Shown piece after piece: positions 32,551 to 43,285 of a stretch of 64,000 nt of DNA. Origin of the DNA: Apodemus sylvaticus (Eukaryota; Chordata; Mammalia; Rodentia; Muridae); the NCBI RefSeq assembly GCF_947179515.1, contig NC_067477.1, positions 131,552,465-131,616,464 of the forward strand, written 5' to 3'. A model generated the notes under the pieces. That model had not been told where the DNA came from, searched no databases, and worked only from the letters and a program-made list of their open reading frames with translations. The stretch's first letter is position 1; the number at the start of each line of letters is the position of its first letter. Position numbers and translations under genes: made by a program.

Positions 32551-33249
32551 GAATACATATGCTATTTGCTAGATCTCACTAGTGGAGCGAGCCTTCCTGC
32601 TCCCAATGGTCTTTATAATTCACAGACCATGGTTTTATCCTGCTGAGCCTTTCCAGTTAAGTTCTTTTTTTTTTTTTTTTTGGTCCTGAAATTGAGCCTC
32701 ACATCCCGGCTCAGGACTCATGCCCCACCCAGACCCTGCACTGGCTTCATAGTGAGGTCTGACATGCACAGATGTCTCTCTTCCTCCACGACCAGACAAG
32801 TGCCATATTTCTGGTTACAACAGGATAGTGAGTCCATTATTGCTACACAGGAGCCATTACGCATTTTTGCTGGAAGACTGTATTCTCTCATCCCAGTTGC
32901 TGCCGGCTGGATCATGTACCTCAGGGGAGAAAATGCCTGACGCCTCCAAGCAGCAGCTTAGGCCCATGTTGCCACTGCCTTTTCAACTTCTTCCAACACA
33001 CAGGCAGCTTTCCAGCAACAAGGATGTGTCAGTCTCAGCCATCCAGTGAAACACTCGCAATGTGAGTCGAAAATAGACCTCCGTGCTCTCCTGTGCGTCG
33101 AGGGTCGGCGAGTGCTGGTTACGCTGATCAACTAAGCCCGAAGTGACTAATGCAAACTTCCAGCTGTCAGATATACCTACATTTAAAAATATTTTGTATG
33201 CTATGTATCTATCAATCTCCTGTTCCCGCTAGTCCACCTCCTCTTCTCC
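32551..33249. other. Unique DNA with a CpG-containing patch
   Basis: A T-run at 32662-32681. 33055-33140 carries about ten CpGs (TGTGCGTCGAGGGTCGGCGAG). No gene found. Confidence 0.45.
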
Positions 33250-33345
33250 CCTCCTTCCTTCCTCCCCTCACAAGGCTAGGGATCAAACTCCAGGCCTCAT
33301 TCCTGCTAATAAGCGAGTTCTCTGCCACTGAGCCTATTCATTACT
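33250..33345 (-). mobile_element. ID/B4-type SINE fragment
   Basis: GGCTAGGGATCAAACTCCAGG, CTGCTAATAAGCGAGTTCTCTGCCACTGAGCC. Confidence 0.6.
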
Positions 33346-33447
33346 GCTTGTAAGTGTGCAAGTAAAATAGATCGTTACACACTTGTTCTGTTTTTACTAG
33401 CATTGTAAAGTATATGGATCAGAAATTCTCCCTATTAACCATCTAAA

Positions 33448-33450
<3 letters not shown>

Positions 33451-33482
<32 letters not shown>
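33451..33482. repeat. (GT)n microsatellite
   Basis: About 15 GT units, followed by GCATG-rich DNA that may be an old B3 tail. Confidence 0.96.
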
Positions 33483-33483
<1 letters not shown>

Positions 33484-33639
33484 GCATGTGAGGCATGCAT
33501 GCCACAGTGTGCATGTGAGGTCACAACTTAGCACAACTTAGCAGAGTCAGACGGCATGCATGTCATCGGGCTCACATCCTAAGTCCCTGTACCAGTACGT
33601 TCTCGGCGTTCTGCAGCACAAATCTTGCGAGGCGTTCTC

Positions 33640-33890
33640 ATCGAGCAAAAACTCTACTCAGTGTACAATCATTCTGTCCTCCTCCGTAAGCAGAAGACTG
33701 CAGCCTTTGTCTTTTTACACACAGCTTACTTGGCTTAGCATAATGTTTTGAAGCTCACCTACCTTAGCGTATATCGGAATTACATTCTATGCTAAAGCTG
33801 ATGTTCTGGGCGCGCACTGCTCATCCAGCCTCTTGGGTCGCTTTGGCATTTCAGCTCCCACTGTCGTGGTCTCTTTCTTCTTTGTTTTAA
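33640..33890 (-). mobile_element. L1M remnant, antisense
   Basis: TTTTTACACACAGCTTACTTGGCTTAGCATAATGTTTTGAAGCTCACC and AGCGTATATCGGAATTACATTC are collinear with the complement of old L1M 3' ends. Confidence 0.65.
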
Positions 33891-33939
33891 CCCAGACGTG
33901 TCCACATGTACACTCTTATTAACAGACGCCCGAGATCTC

Positions 33940-34145
33940 AGGATGCGGCGCTGTTGGTAAACCGCCTAGCGAGCTGGAAGCTCTGGGTCTGGTCCCCTGC
34001 ACAGCATACAGCCAGCGCTGTGGCTCCCAGCACCTGCAAGATGCTGGTAGGAAGATGGCAATTCAAGGCCATCCTTGGCTACCCAACAAATTCAAGGTCA
34101 TCCTGAGTAACATTAGACTCTGTCTTAAAGAAAATAATAATAAAA
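33940..34145 (+). mobile_element. B4-type (ID plus B1) SINE
   Basis: GCGCTGTTGGTAAACCGCCTAGCG head, GGCTCCCAGCACCTGCAAGATG middle, CAAGGCCATCCTTGGCTACC and CTCTGTCTTAAAGAAAATAATAA tail. Confidence 0.6.
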
Positions 34146-35449
34146 AAAGAGCCAGAACTATTACACAACAAAATAGTACCAGTGGGTGCCTGCTGGGGTG
34201 AGTTTGAAAGAAAATGTTTACTCTAAATTCGATAGATTCCTGTATGATTTAAGTCGATGCAACAATTTTATTCAGTTTTAAAATCTAATAAGGAGAGTTT
34301 TAATAAATGCTTCCCTTTCATCTGGAGAGGCACAATAATGAATCACCGCAAATGTGTGGGGTTTTAAAATTATAGTTAAAACACGTATTATACCCTTCAC
34401 CATCTCAGCCATTTGTAAGTACACGTGCAAATGCGCATTTTAAGATCATCAGACAAAGCTTAGGGTGGCGCCATTGGTAATCTGCCAGACATACAATCTC
34501 TATTAATGAAGAACAGTTATTTAAAAATTAAAACCACATCACAGGAAGCTGCGTGTGATTAGCCGAGACCCCTGCCCACTCTCCTTGTCCAGTGACTCAC
34601 ACGTTATGGCTGGTGACTATTAGGAATAATTCCCCTCGCAGCAGAGCCCACCCCGTGAGTGTAAACGGTTTTGAGGGCATGCCCAGTGAACTACACCGAT
34701 TTCAGTGGGATGCGCCCTGTGTGATGGCTCCTGGTCTTAGCCGTCCATACGTGGCTTGTGCCGTCGTTCCTCATAGGCCCCTGGAAGCTCTTATGAGCTG
34801 CTGTGTCCCAGGCAGTCAGACAGGAGTCAAACAGGATTTCTTAACATCCTCGCAAAGGCCAGCCCCACAGTGACAGGCACTTGAGTGCAAGGCTTGCCTC
34901 GTCAGGGATGAAGAGTTTGGCCTTTGCCCTCAGTGCCCAATACAACGTGAACTTCCACCCCTCTGATTAAAAAGTGAGATTTTATGTTCAACAAGATAAA
35001 GTTAGCAAACAGCAGAGAGGAAATGAATGAGACTTTGTGTACACGGGGATTAAATCCCAGAACTGGTTCTTTTTTTTTCTTTCTTTCTTTCTTTTATTTT
35101 TTTAAAACCGACATTCCTCATCAGAGAAGGAAGACTTTGGGTCTATGGTGGCCAGGGATTCCTGAGCTAGCCTGGGGTATGTAACCGAGGACCCAGTGTT
35201 AGAAGCTCTAGGCTAGATGGACATGAAGCCTGGAGAGCTAGTGACCTTGGGAAGGCCGATTACTACCTCCAGCTATTTTCAAAGAGAGGGTTAATAGGTT
35301 GGGAATGTAGTGCAGTGGTTACGGGGCTGTCTGACAGGCACGGGGCTCTGGGCTTACAGCATCACACAAACAGAAGAAAGCAACCCCTGCCAACTGTGCG
35401 TGTGAGCTCACGCCCTTGCATATAATCTTGAGAACCTTTCTTAGGGAAG
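34146..35449. other. Mostly unique DNA
   Basis: 34345-34430 (ACACGTATTATACCC, CAGCCATTTGTAAGTACACG) resembles an antisense L1M bit. 34240-34560 is an AT-rich candidate regulatory stretch. (TTTC)n lies at 35069-35095. A weak ID-like stretch is at 35297-35370. Nothing else. Confidence 0.4.
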
Positions 35450-35665
35450 GCTTTGCACTTTTTGTTTAAGGCAGCGGACCTCAATTGCCTGGAACTTGCC
35501 AAGTAGACTAGGCTATCCCATGAGGGCACTCCAGGGATCCACGAATCTCCGTGTTCCATCTCAACGTGGCTGAGATTACAAGCATGTGACTTTTTACACA
35601 GGCTGTGCGGATCAAACCCAGGTCCTCATATTTGCAAGGCAAGTGTTTTCCCAAGTGACCCATCT
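35450..35665 (-). mobile_element. Old B1/ID SINE pair
   Basis: CAATTGCCTGGAACTTGCC, GTGGCTGAGATTACAAGCATG (B1), then CGGATCAAACCCAGGTCCTC and GCAAGTGTTTTCCCAAGTGACC (ID), both antisense and decayed. Confidence 0.6.
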
Positions 35666-35672
35666 CCCTTGG

Positions 35673-36018
35673 AGTGATGGTTTGAATGAAAACCTAAAGG
35701 CCCACATGTGTAATTGTTTTGGGAGTGGCACTATTTGAAAGGGTTAGAAAGTGTGGCCTTGTTGGAGGAAGCCTGTCACGGGGAGTAGGCTTTGAGGTTT
35801 CAAAGCCCTTTCTTAGCCCAGAATTCCTGTCTTCCTAGTGCAGGGTCTGGATATAGAACTCTCAGCTCCTTCTCCAGCACCATGTCTGTCTGCGTGCTGC
35901 CATGCTCCCCGCCATGGTAAATTAAATCTCTGAAATTGTAAACTAGTCCAATTAAATGATGTTCTTTATGAGTTGCCACGGTCATAGTATTTCTTCACAG
36001 GAATAGAGCACTGAGACA
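35673..36018 (+). mobile_element. LTR, rodent ERVL/MaLR-like, second type
   Basis: Begins AGTGATGGTTTGAATG and ends CACTGAGACA. Contains GGGAGTGGCACTATTTGAAAGG, GTGTGGCCTTGTTGGAGGAAG, CTCAGCTCCTTCTCCAGCACC and ATTAAATGATGTTC (poly(A) signal). Left flank CTTGG and right flank CCTGG form a 4-of-5 TSD. Confidence 0.72.
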
Positions 36019-36576
36019 CCTGGCCACAGACAATTCTTAAAAAGCTGACTTGGTGGATTTTTTGGGTCTTCTCGGTCATGATCTGCAGTCCTGCACAGAC
36101 CTGACATTGCTCACACAGGCTGTTCTCAAGTGCGCGTCGATCGCTGTGAAATGCTCGGCTACCACGCCAAGTGACTTAGCCAGAATGGAAAATAAACACG
36201 AGTACAAAAACTGACCTTATTCTAAGGAAAACACCTTGGCACATACTCAGAAAAGGTCCAGGAGGAGAAACAGACCGGAATGCTAAAAATAATTGTATAG
36301 CTTTACATGATAGTCCACATTTATTGAGTCCCATAGCCTGCTGGCCTCTGGGCTGTGTGTTAAGAATACAGTAATTAATCAGAACAGAAGGTCATTCATT
36401 GTTCTGGTGAAACATTGACCTGTTATCACGCCTGAGCTATAAAGGAGGACCAGTGTGGGGGCATCTAAAGACAATGATCCCCATCTAAAGACAGCAGTCC
36501 TGGGATTGCCGACAGGGCTCTGCATCTGGCTCATTGATGTCTGTAACCCTTTCCCTCTTTCTCCCTCTCTTCTGAT
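36019..36576. other. Unique DNA, possible ancient repeat core
   Basis: 36318-36400 (CACATTTATTGAGTCCC, GGGCTGTGTGTTAAGAATACAG) resembles an antisense MIR/L2-type end. Otherwise unassigned, with ATTAAT and CATTGTT motifs. Confidence 0.35.
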
Positions 36577-36788
36577 TTTTCCTTTTTATGTAAGATCTGG
36601 TTACACAGCCTAGGCCGATCTCAAACTCCTGCCTCCATGTTCCCAAATGTTTGGATTTTGTTTGTCTTGGTTTGTTCTTTTGAGAGTCTGGCTATGTCTC
36701 TCTGGCTCAGGATAACCCCAAACTTATGGCAATCTTGTCTTGGCCTCCTGCACAGTGGGATTGCAGGTCTCCGTCATCACAACTGGTT
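36577..36788 (-). mobile_element. Two old B1-type SINEs in tandem
   Basis: TGTAAGATCTGGTTACACAGCC and CGATCTCAAACTCCTGCC (first, truncated), then GAGAGTCTGGCTATGTCTCTCTGG to CACAGTGGGATTGCAGGTC (second). Confidence 0.65.
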
Positions 36789-36854
36789 TTATATTTTCTT
36801 AATGGACATAACACCTACCAGCCTAAGTGTTCTGTTGGCAAGGCCTTTCTAGTC

Positions 36855-37150
36855 ATAGCAAAGGCATTTCAGTGAGTCCTGGTGGATGGGCGCATATCTA
36901 AAATCCCAATACACAGGAGACAGAGGCAGAACATCAGTGCTCAGCCAACTTGGGTTACATGTAAAACACAAACAAATAAATGAAAAAAAAAATCCCCACA
37001 AAAGCTTGGCATAGTGGCCTCCATCTGTAATCCCAGCACTCTGGAGGCAAAAACAGGAGGAATGGAAGTCTAGGGTCATCCTCAGCTACACGGTGAGCTT
37101 GATGCCTGTCTGGGAAACACTGAGACGCTGTCTCGAAACAAACAAACCCA
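36855..37150 (+). mobile_element. Two old B1-type SINEs in tandem
   Basis: GTGGATGGGCGCATATCTAAAATCCC with an A-tail at 36980, then GGCATAGTGGCCTCCATCTGTAATCCCAGCACTC to GCTGTCTCGAAACAAAC. Confidence 0.75.
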
Positions 37151-37679
37151 AAACAACAAAAGCAGCACGCACACAAACACATACACAAGTTTTAGCCAAT
37201 CTTCCAGTATTTACCTGGAGCCAGATGCAGGCTGGGAGAAACAAATGGAGAACCAATGAGCCCAGAATCCGCAGGAAATAGTGGGAAAGAACAGCAGCAG
37301 ATTCTCTTAGCTAAAGCCCACACCCAGAGAGATTAATTAAGCGTCTTAGGCAAGAGCAGGAACAGTCAGCCCCACAGCTAGGCTCAGACAGAATGACAAG
37401 TTATTTTCCTTTCAATGCTAAAACCTTCAGTCCAATATAAGGTCCTTGATCTGGTTGGCCAGAACCAAAAAATAAGACATGTCTATTGGTAACAAAAATT
37501 TATAATTCTATATAAGAAACTATAGTTTGCTAGTTATATTGGGGAAAATAATTTAATGAGGCAAAATCCAATGTTGGCTGGACAGTGGTAGAACCAACCA
37601 CGGGCAGTGTACACGACACCATGACTCCAGGCGCCTCTCCTGAGAGGCAGTGTGATAGCATTCCAAACCTACAGAGACG
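37151..37679. other. Unique non-coding DNA
   Basis: Nothing identifiable. Confidence 0.5.
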
Positions 37680-37885
37680 GGTCTGGGGAGATGGCTCAGT
37701 GGATAGACTGCTAGCCATTCAGATCCAGAGAAGCGACACCAGTGCTGTGTGTGGGTGGGGAGACTGTAGTCCCAGGCATCAGGATGGAGGGACAGGGGTT
37801 CCTGGAGCAAGATGGCTCTCCAGATTAGCAGGGAGGGCAAGCTTGGGATCAGTGAGAGACCCTGCCTCAAAGCACAGAGTGAAGA
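37680..37885 (+). mobile_element. RSINE1/B4-type SINE
   Basis: GGTCTGGGGAGATGGCTCAGTG head, CTGTAGTCCCAGGCATCAGG, AAGATGGCTCTCCAG, GATCAGTGAGAGACCCTGCCTC. Confidence 0.72.
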
Positions 37886-38003
37886 GCAACAATGGAGACA
37901 TCCGACGACATTAATCTTGGGCTTTTAGCAGGGACATATATATGCACTTGCATTTACATGGGTGCCTACTAAGACTTTTGGGGTTGTTTTTTTAAATCCC
38001 ATC

Positions 38004-38374
38004 TGTACTGGCTGTTTGTGTCACCTTCACACAAGCTGGAGTTATCACAAAGGAGCCTCCCTTGAGAAAATGCCTCCATGAGATCCAGTCGTAAGGCATT
38101 TTCTCAATTAGTGATCAGGAGGGAGGACCCCTTGTGGGTAGTGCCATCCCTGGGCTGGTGCTCTTGGGTTCTATAAGAGAGCAGATGGAGCAAGTCAGGG
38201 GAAGCAACCCAGTAAGAAACATCAGCTCCTGCTTCTGACCTGCTTGAGTTCCAGTCCTGACTTCCTTTGGTGATAAACAGCAATGTGGAAAGTATAAGCT
38301 CAATAAACCCTTTCCTCCCCAACTTGCTTCTTGGTCATGATGTTTGTGCAGGAATAGAAACCCTGACTAAGACA
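38004..38374 (+). mobile_element. Solo LTR, same family as 4688, intact ends
   Basis: Starts TGTACTGGCTG and ends CTAAGACA; exact 5-bp TSD CCATC at 37999-38003 and 38375-38379. TTCTATAAGAGAGC at about 38170 and CAATAAACCC at about 38300. The best-preserved member of the family in the window. Confidence 0.85.
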
Positions 38375-38581
38375 CCATCTTAACAAATAAATAACTTCGA
38401 GGACATCTAAATAAAGGTGTCCAAAAGCAACGGCAGGCCAGCAAAGGGAGTAAATCACTTGTCGCCCAACCTTGATTACTCAAGGGCCATCCCTAGACCC
38501 CATGGTGGAGAAAGAAATCAGTTCTGAAAGCTGCTGACTTACCTCCAAATGCTCAGCATCACACGCACACAAACATGACCA

Positions 38582-38624
38582 GCGCGCACGCGCGCGCACA
38601 CACACACACATACACACACACGCA
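38582..38624. repeat. (GC)n/(CA)n alternating tract
   Basis: GCGCGCACGCGCGCG followed by CA repeats: 43 bases of strict purine-pyrimidine alternation, the composition that favours Z-DNA. Confidence 0.93.
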
Positions 38625-38626
38625 CA

Positions 38627-39636
38627 GAGCAATGAATGGCTGGCTGGGGAGTTTTCACAGTCAGAGGCAATGCTGCTGCTGCTGCTGCCCTGCCCACCCT
38701 CCTCCTCATGTCCCAGCTTATCAACACACCAGTATTCTTCACTGACCCCAACCCCTCCAGAATGGCATTCCCCCAAACCACACTGGCTCCTTGTCACTGA
38801 ATTCAGTGGACACCCCTCTTAGTCCTGGAGCTTGTCTGATCATGGGGAGACGTTAATACCCCATCTCGAGTCCCTTTGTGCCATTGCCCCATCTGTGGTT
38901 TTTAGGGACCAGACATAGGTAACTTCCTCTCTTCCCTCAGTATTAAGAGTGATCGATCCCCTTACTCCCAATAGTCTTTTTCAGGCTAGTTTCTACTTCA
39001 GTGGCTGAGCCAAGGAGTTCCCCATTAATGGATGACTCTGGGTGAGGTCTCTTCTGAGGACTTCAGGCAGAGCCACCACTGTGGGATGTCTCCATTAGGA
39101 CTCTGCCCAAGTCACCATCTAAAACAGAAAGCTGCTCTCGGACTGTCTCTCTTGCCCTTTCTACTGGACTCATTCAGCACCTTTGTAGCCACAAGTATCT
39201 TAATTCATCCCTTGGCCCCCAGTCTCTGCATTTGCTGAGTCTAGCAGGCAGTGAGCTTCCCAATACAAACGCTGACGTGCCTGCCCCTGCCTGCCTGACA
39301 TCCTTCAGTGTCTCTGTCTGCAGGCTTGAGCCTTGGCTGGCAGGAGGAGTTTGCAAATCAGGTTTCTGTGGATACCGCAGTGCCTCCCACCCTGCCAATC
39401 GAGTTCCAAAACTCTTGTTTTAGCACACTGAACCCATGGTGCAGCACATTCCTCTGGGATCTCACACCAGCTGCTTAACTCCCCAGCACTGATCTCAGGC
39501 TCAGGGGAGAGCCTGGTCCCCAGGGCCGTGAGGTGAGAACAGAGGTAACACCTATTGACGGCTTGTTTCCCTGTTCTCTTTAATGTCTATTGTACAGAGT
39601 ATGCCATCTCTGTACATTTCAAAATCAAAGGCCAGT
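38627..39636. other. Unique non-coding DNA
   Basis: Contains five to six CTG units at 38670-38688. No gene or SINE recognised. Confidence 0.5.
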
Positions 39637-39790
39637 AAAGTGGCACATGCCTTTAATCCCAGCACTCGGGAGGCAGAGGCAGGCAGATCTCTGTGAGTTT
39701 GAGGCTAGCCTAGCCTAAGAAGTTGCAGGACAGCCAGGGCTACACAGATAAACCTTGTCTCCAACAACAACAACAAAAACAACAATAACA
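39637..39790 (+). mobile_element. B1 SINE
   Basis: GTGGCACATGCCTTTAATCCCAGCACTCGG to AAACCTTGTCTCC with a CAA-type tail to about 39800. Confidence 0.93.
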
Positions 39791-40309
39791 ACAACAACAG
39801 AGTCCTGCTGCCTAAGGTCTAGCTCAAGTTCTTCTCTTTCAGGAACCCCCTGGCTCCTCAAGACCACACTTAAGTCCACAAATTCAAGACTGGGCAAAGC
39901 AGAAAGGCTTGCTCCAATGTTTTCAGCAGACAGGAGGACCACCCACACATGCACACATTCCTTGGCTTTAGAAAGGCTGCACTGTTCTTGTAGTCTAGTG
40001 CCAAAACACATTTTTGAACAAATATTAACCAGGGCTTCCCTGTATTCACAGGATGAATACAAAAGAAGATGTACTTTGAAAGACCCTATGTCAGATTTAT
40101 AGATAGGAATGGTAGCACTCCCCCACCCCCCATCTAGTGCCATGTTCCCTGAGACCCGAGCAGAAGATAGGGAGGGGTGAGCCTTGGAAATTCTCTCCTC
40201 CCCCCAGTTTACCAAAACTTTGATGATCTTCTGCGGTCATAATCTTCAATCATGCACACTGGGCTTTGTACTTCTTTGAAGTTTATGAAAAAAATAATCC
40301 AGTCATACA
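39791..40309. other. Unique non-coding DNA
   Basis: The 115-codon plus and 166-codon minus open frames here read through the B1 tail (poly-Thr/Val from CAA repeats) and are not genes. Confidence 0.5.
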
Positions 40310-40620
40310 GAGTGTTCACTTGAACATCCATTATTATTTTTTCCTTAAAAGAAAAACAAAAACCCGATTAGTTCCAAAAATAAAACTTGAAGGGTGAAAT
40401 AAAGAAGCTCAGACAAGCGGCAGAGCTCGTGGCTAAGCAGTCGCCACTGTGATTAACAGCACACGAGTGTCACCTGCCTCACGGGCGCCTATCTTAAATG
40501 TAATTAGCACAATTTCCTTGTGTTTCCCCGCTGTTCTTCGACTTTATGCCAAGTTCTTGAAGCAGCCACTTTAATAGCAATAAACCCCGGGAAAGCTCTT
40601 CTGGTATACAGGCGGACTCT
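40310..40620. promoter_or_regulatory. Candidate conserved regulatory block
   Basis: Repeat-free and moderately CpG-containing, with TGTAATTAGCACAATT (40499-40514), GTGATTAACAGC, TGTCACCTGCC (E-box) and CTATCTTAA. Suggestive of an enhancer; conservation untested. Confidence 0.28.
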
Positions 40621-41359
40621 CCCGCCTCAGGCAGGGAGCCTCCAGACAGATGCTGGGCCCTGTCAGCTCAGAGTTTTGGGATGGCATTTCTCTGAAGTCA
40701 CCACAAAGCCCAGCGCCAGCACCCGCAGTGACGCTGTGATGCTGTGACACTGCCTGCCTCTGCTGCTCTCTTGTCTTTTATGGATGTATCTGCTGTACTG
40801 GTGGGACCTTGGGAAGGAAACTGTTAGTAATGAATGTGCACAGAGAATAGAGGTGAAGAGGGGGCAGAGTCACAGAGCTTGTTCGTCAGAACTGGAAGGG
40901 CCTGGAGGACATTCCTGCCACTGACCACTGACTGAACACCAGCAGCGCCGGGGTATAATTAGCAAGACTTCTGATTGAAGTTCTCACACAGTTCATGCCT
41001 ATGTGTATGCATTATCATTAACTGGAATCTAACATTGATCTTACCATAAAGTAGTAGTTAAAAGAAAGAGAGCACCGTGAGCCAGAGGAACCACATGATT
41101 GGCTCACTGGCAACCCGACCACAAAGCTGGTACCATAGCCAGGAGGCATCTCTCGAGGGCGTGGCTCAACTGCAGGGTGGCCACCATCTTGCCTGCACAA
41201 GGCCGTGGGTCCATCCCCAGTACTGGGAGAGGGTATGTTTTCTCCACCAGTCCTTGAGTGCAAAATGAAGCATTGGCTCAGAAGACGAAGTCAGTCAAGA
41301 CGGGACACAGCAAGTGTCAGCTCAACAGAGTAACGCCCATTGCATATCAAACAAGAGCT
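40621..41359. other. Unique non-coding DNA
   Basis: Nothing identifiable. A weak SINE-like phrase CAAGGCCGTGGGTCCATCCCCAGTACTGGGAGAGGG at 41198 may be an old ID. Confidence 0.45.
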
Positions 41360-42190
41360 GGGTGTCAAAGTCAACATTTATTAATTCCTCAAATGTTCAA
41401 GCTGTACAAATTTTGTTTTGCTGATGTGCATACAACATGTTTACACCAAAACAAAGTTGATGTTTAATAAAATATTATCTCCTTAAGGACTGAAGAGGCC
41501 AAAAAGCTTCAACCATGAGTTAAATATGAGATATACATTTATAGGTACTGCCAAAAGTCTGACATAAATACGTATGCAACACAGCCAGGAAAAACGGTGA
41601 CCCACAGGATCACACACTTTACTACATCTGTATTAAGGTAGAAAACAAGGTTACATCACATAGACTAATCTAAGGACTCTTTTATTATTTGACAAAAGCT
41701 ATGACCATAAACCATCATTTCTCTAAGACTTAACCATACAATTTAATTACCATAAGCCACAGATTATAACATACCCCTTACCCTCTGTGTCATCTCCCAA
41801 ACAGGTTGACACAGTACACCTGACCCATCTCGTGATGTATTTGGTGACCATTAATGGTGATTGTCAGCGGTGGAAATAGCAAGATTGAGCATGTGTGCAT
41901 TTTGCATCACCACTGCCGTTAAGAAAAGGATCGGTTAAAAAAGGATCAATTGAAAGTGTGAAAACCAATAGTGCCTACAGTCTGCTTGACCACCTTTAAC
42001 AATAAAAGCCAAAGCACACACGGGCTGCCTCTTTCATAAAATCTTTACATGGTGAAGTATTTAATCCAGGTTTAGATAAGACAAGTGGGTCTTTCCTGTG
42101 GGCATGAATTCTGCTGGGCCTGACTCATGAGGCACACGGTAAGATGAGTCATGGGCGAGCCTATTTGACCATACAAGGCTATTTAAGGCA

Positions 42191-42239
<49 letters not shown>

Positions 42240-42990
42240 GCAATTCATCTACCTATGGACTTTATCATATGACAGTCCCAACTAGGAAACTGAGATACAA
42301 CATACTCAACATAAATACAGACATCAAACGGCAGACACATTCATGGCTACATCCCTCCAATAACTAAACGTTTGTATATGACCCCAAATACCCAAGTCTG
42401 AATTCTAGAAAAAGTACTTTAAATTCTCCAATATCTTTGCAATAAGGCTTTCCATATAAGGCTACTTTTACTATAAGGTTACTTTGACAGAATTCTAGAA
42501 AATAGCAAAAATGTGCACCAAAACTCAAGCTATTCTGTACTAAAGAGAGAGGTCTTGGTCTTATAAGGAGTGGCAGGGTAATTTATTGAAATTATACTTA
42601 CTCTAAAATCAAATTGGAATACACAGAGTTAAATGATTATTTTTAAGCTTAAAACTGAACTATCATGACCCAGATGGCCAAACATGAAAAGCACTTTGGT
42701 TAGTGCAAACCAGACACACACTTTACGTTTACATACATAATTCAACTAGAACATTGTCCACAGCACGTAGATTACAAAATTTTAAAAAATCTGTATAATG
42801 CAAACTTTACAGAAGTAGATCTAGTCTTTACTTTCAAGTTAGAAAAGGCCTGACAGGTTCTCTTTGGGCGTTTCCAGGCGATGGCTTTCTAAGATAAAGA
42901 GTAACACAGATCAGAGTCACAGGCCATCTGGTGCGTTCACGTGGGAACCTTCAGTTTGGAGCCTCAGAATGATGGATGCTACACAGTGCA
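41360..42990 (-). other. Repeat-poor AT-rich block resembling a minus-strand 3' end
   Basis: 1.6 kb with no SINE. On the minus strand its left end reads GGAATTAATAAATGTTGAC, a polyadenylation-like context, with further AATAAA motifs at about 41680 and 42577. It could be a distal UTR, an unannotated non-coding exon, or simply AT-rich DNA. No coding frame. Confidence 0.25.
42193..42237. repeat. (CT)n microsatellite, about 22 units
   Basis: Uninterrupted CT dinucleotides. Confidence 0.98.
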
Positions 42991-43126
42991 GAAGGAAAAC
43001 CGTGAGATTTCTGCTCTAACCCAAGACTTAGTCTGTATGTTTTTAATTCTTGAACAGACTGATGGAATGCTAGTCAGTAAAAACAAATTTGATTACCAAC
43101 TAGTCACATTCAAAACGTTTTCCTTG

Positions 43127-43285
43127 TGGCTAGGCAGTGGTGGTGCACACCTTTAATCCCAGCACTTGGGGGACAGAGGCAGGTGGATTTCTGAGTTCGA
43201 GGCCAGCCTGGTCTACAGAGTGAGTTCCAGGACAGCCAGGGCTACACAGAGAAACCCTGTCTCAAAAAACAAAAACAAAAACTTT
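43127..43285 (+). mobile_element. B1 SINE
   Basis: GGCTAGGCAGTGGTGGTGCAC to GAGAAACCCTGTCTCAAAAAAC. Near-consensus; TTTTCCTT flanks it on both sides. Confidence 0.96.

Noticed and set aside
39715..40215. 166-codon frame on minus
   Set aside because: Runs through a B1 and its CAA tail (poly-Val stretch); no homology.
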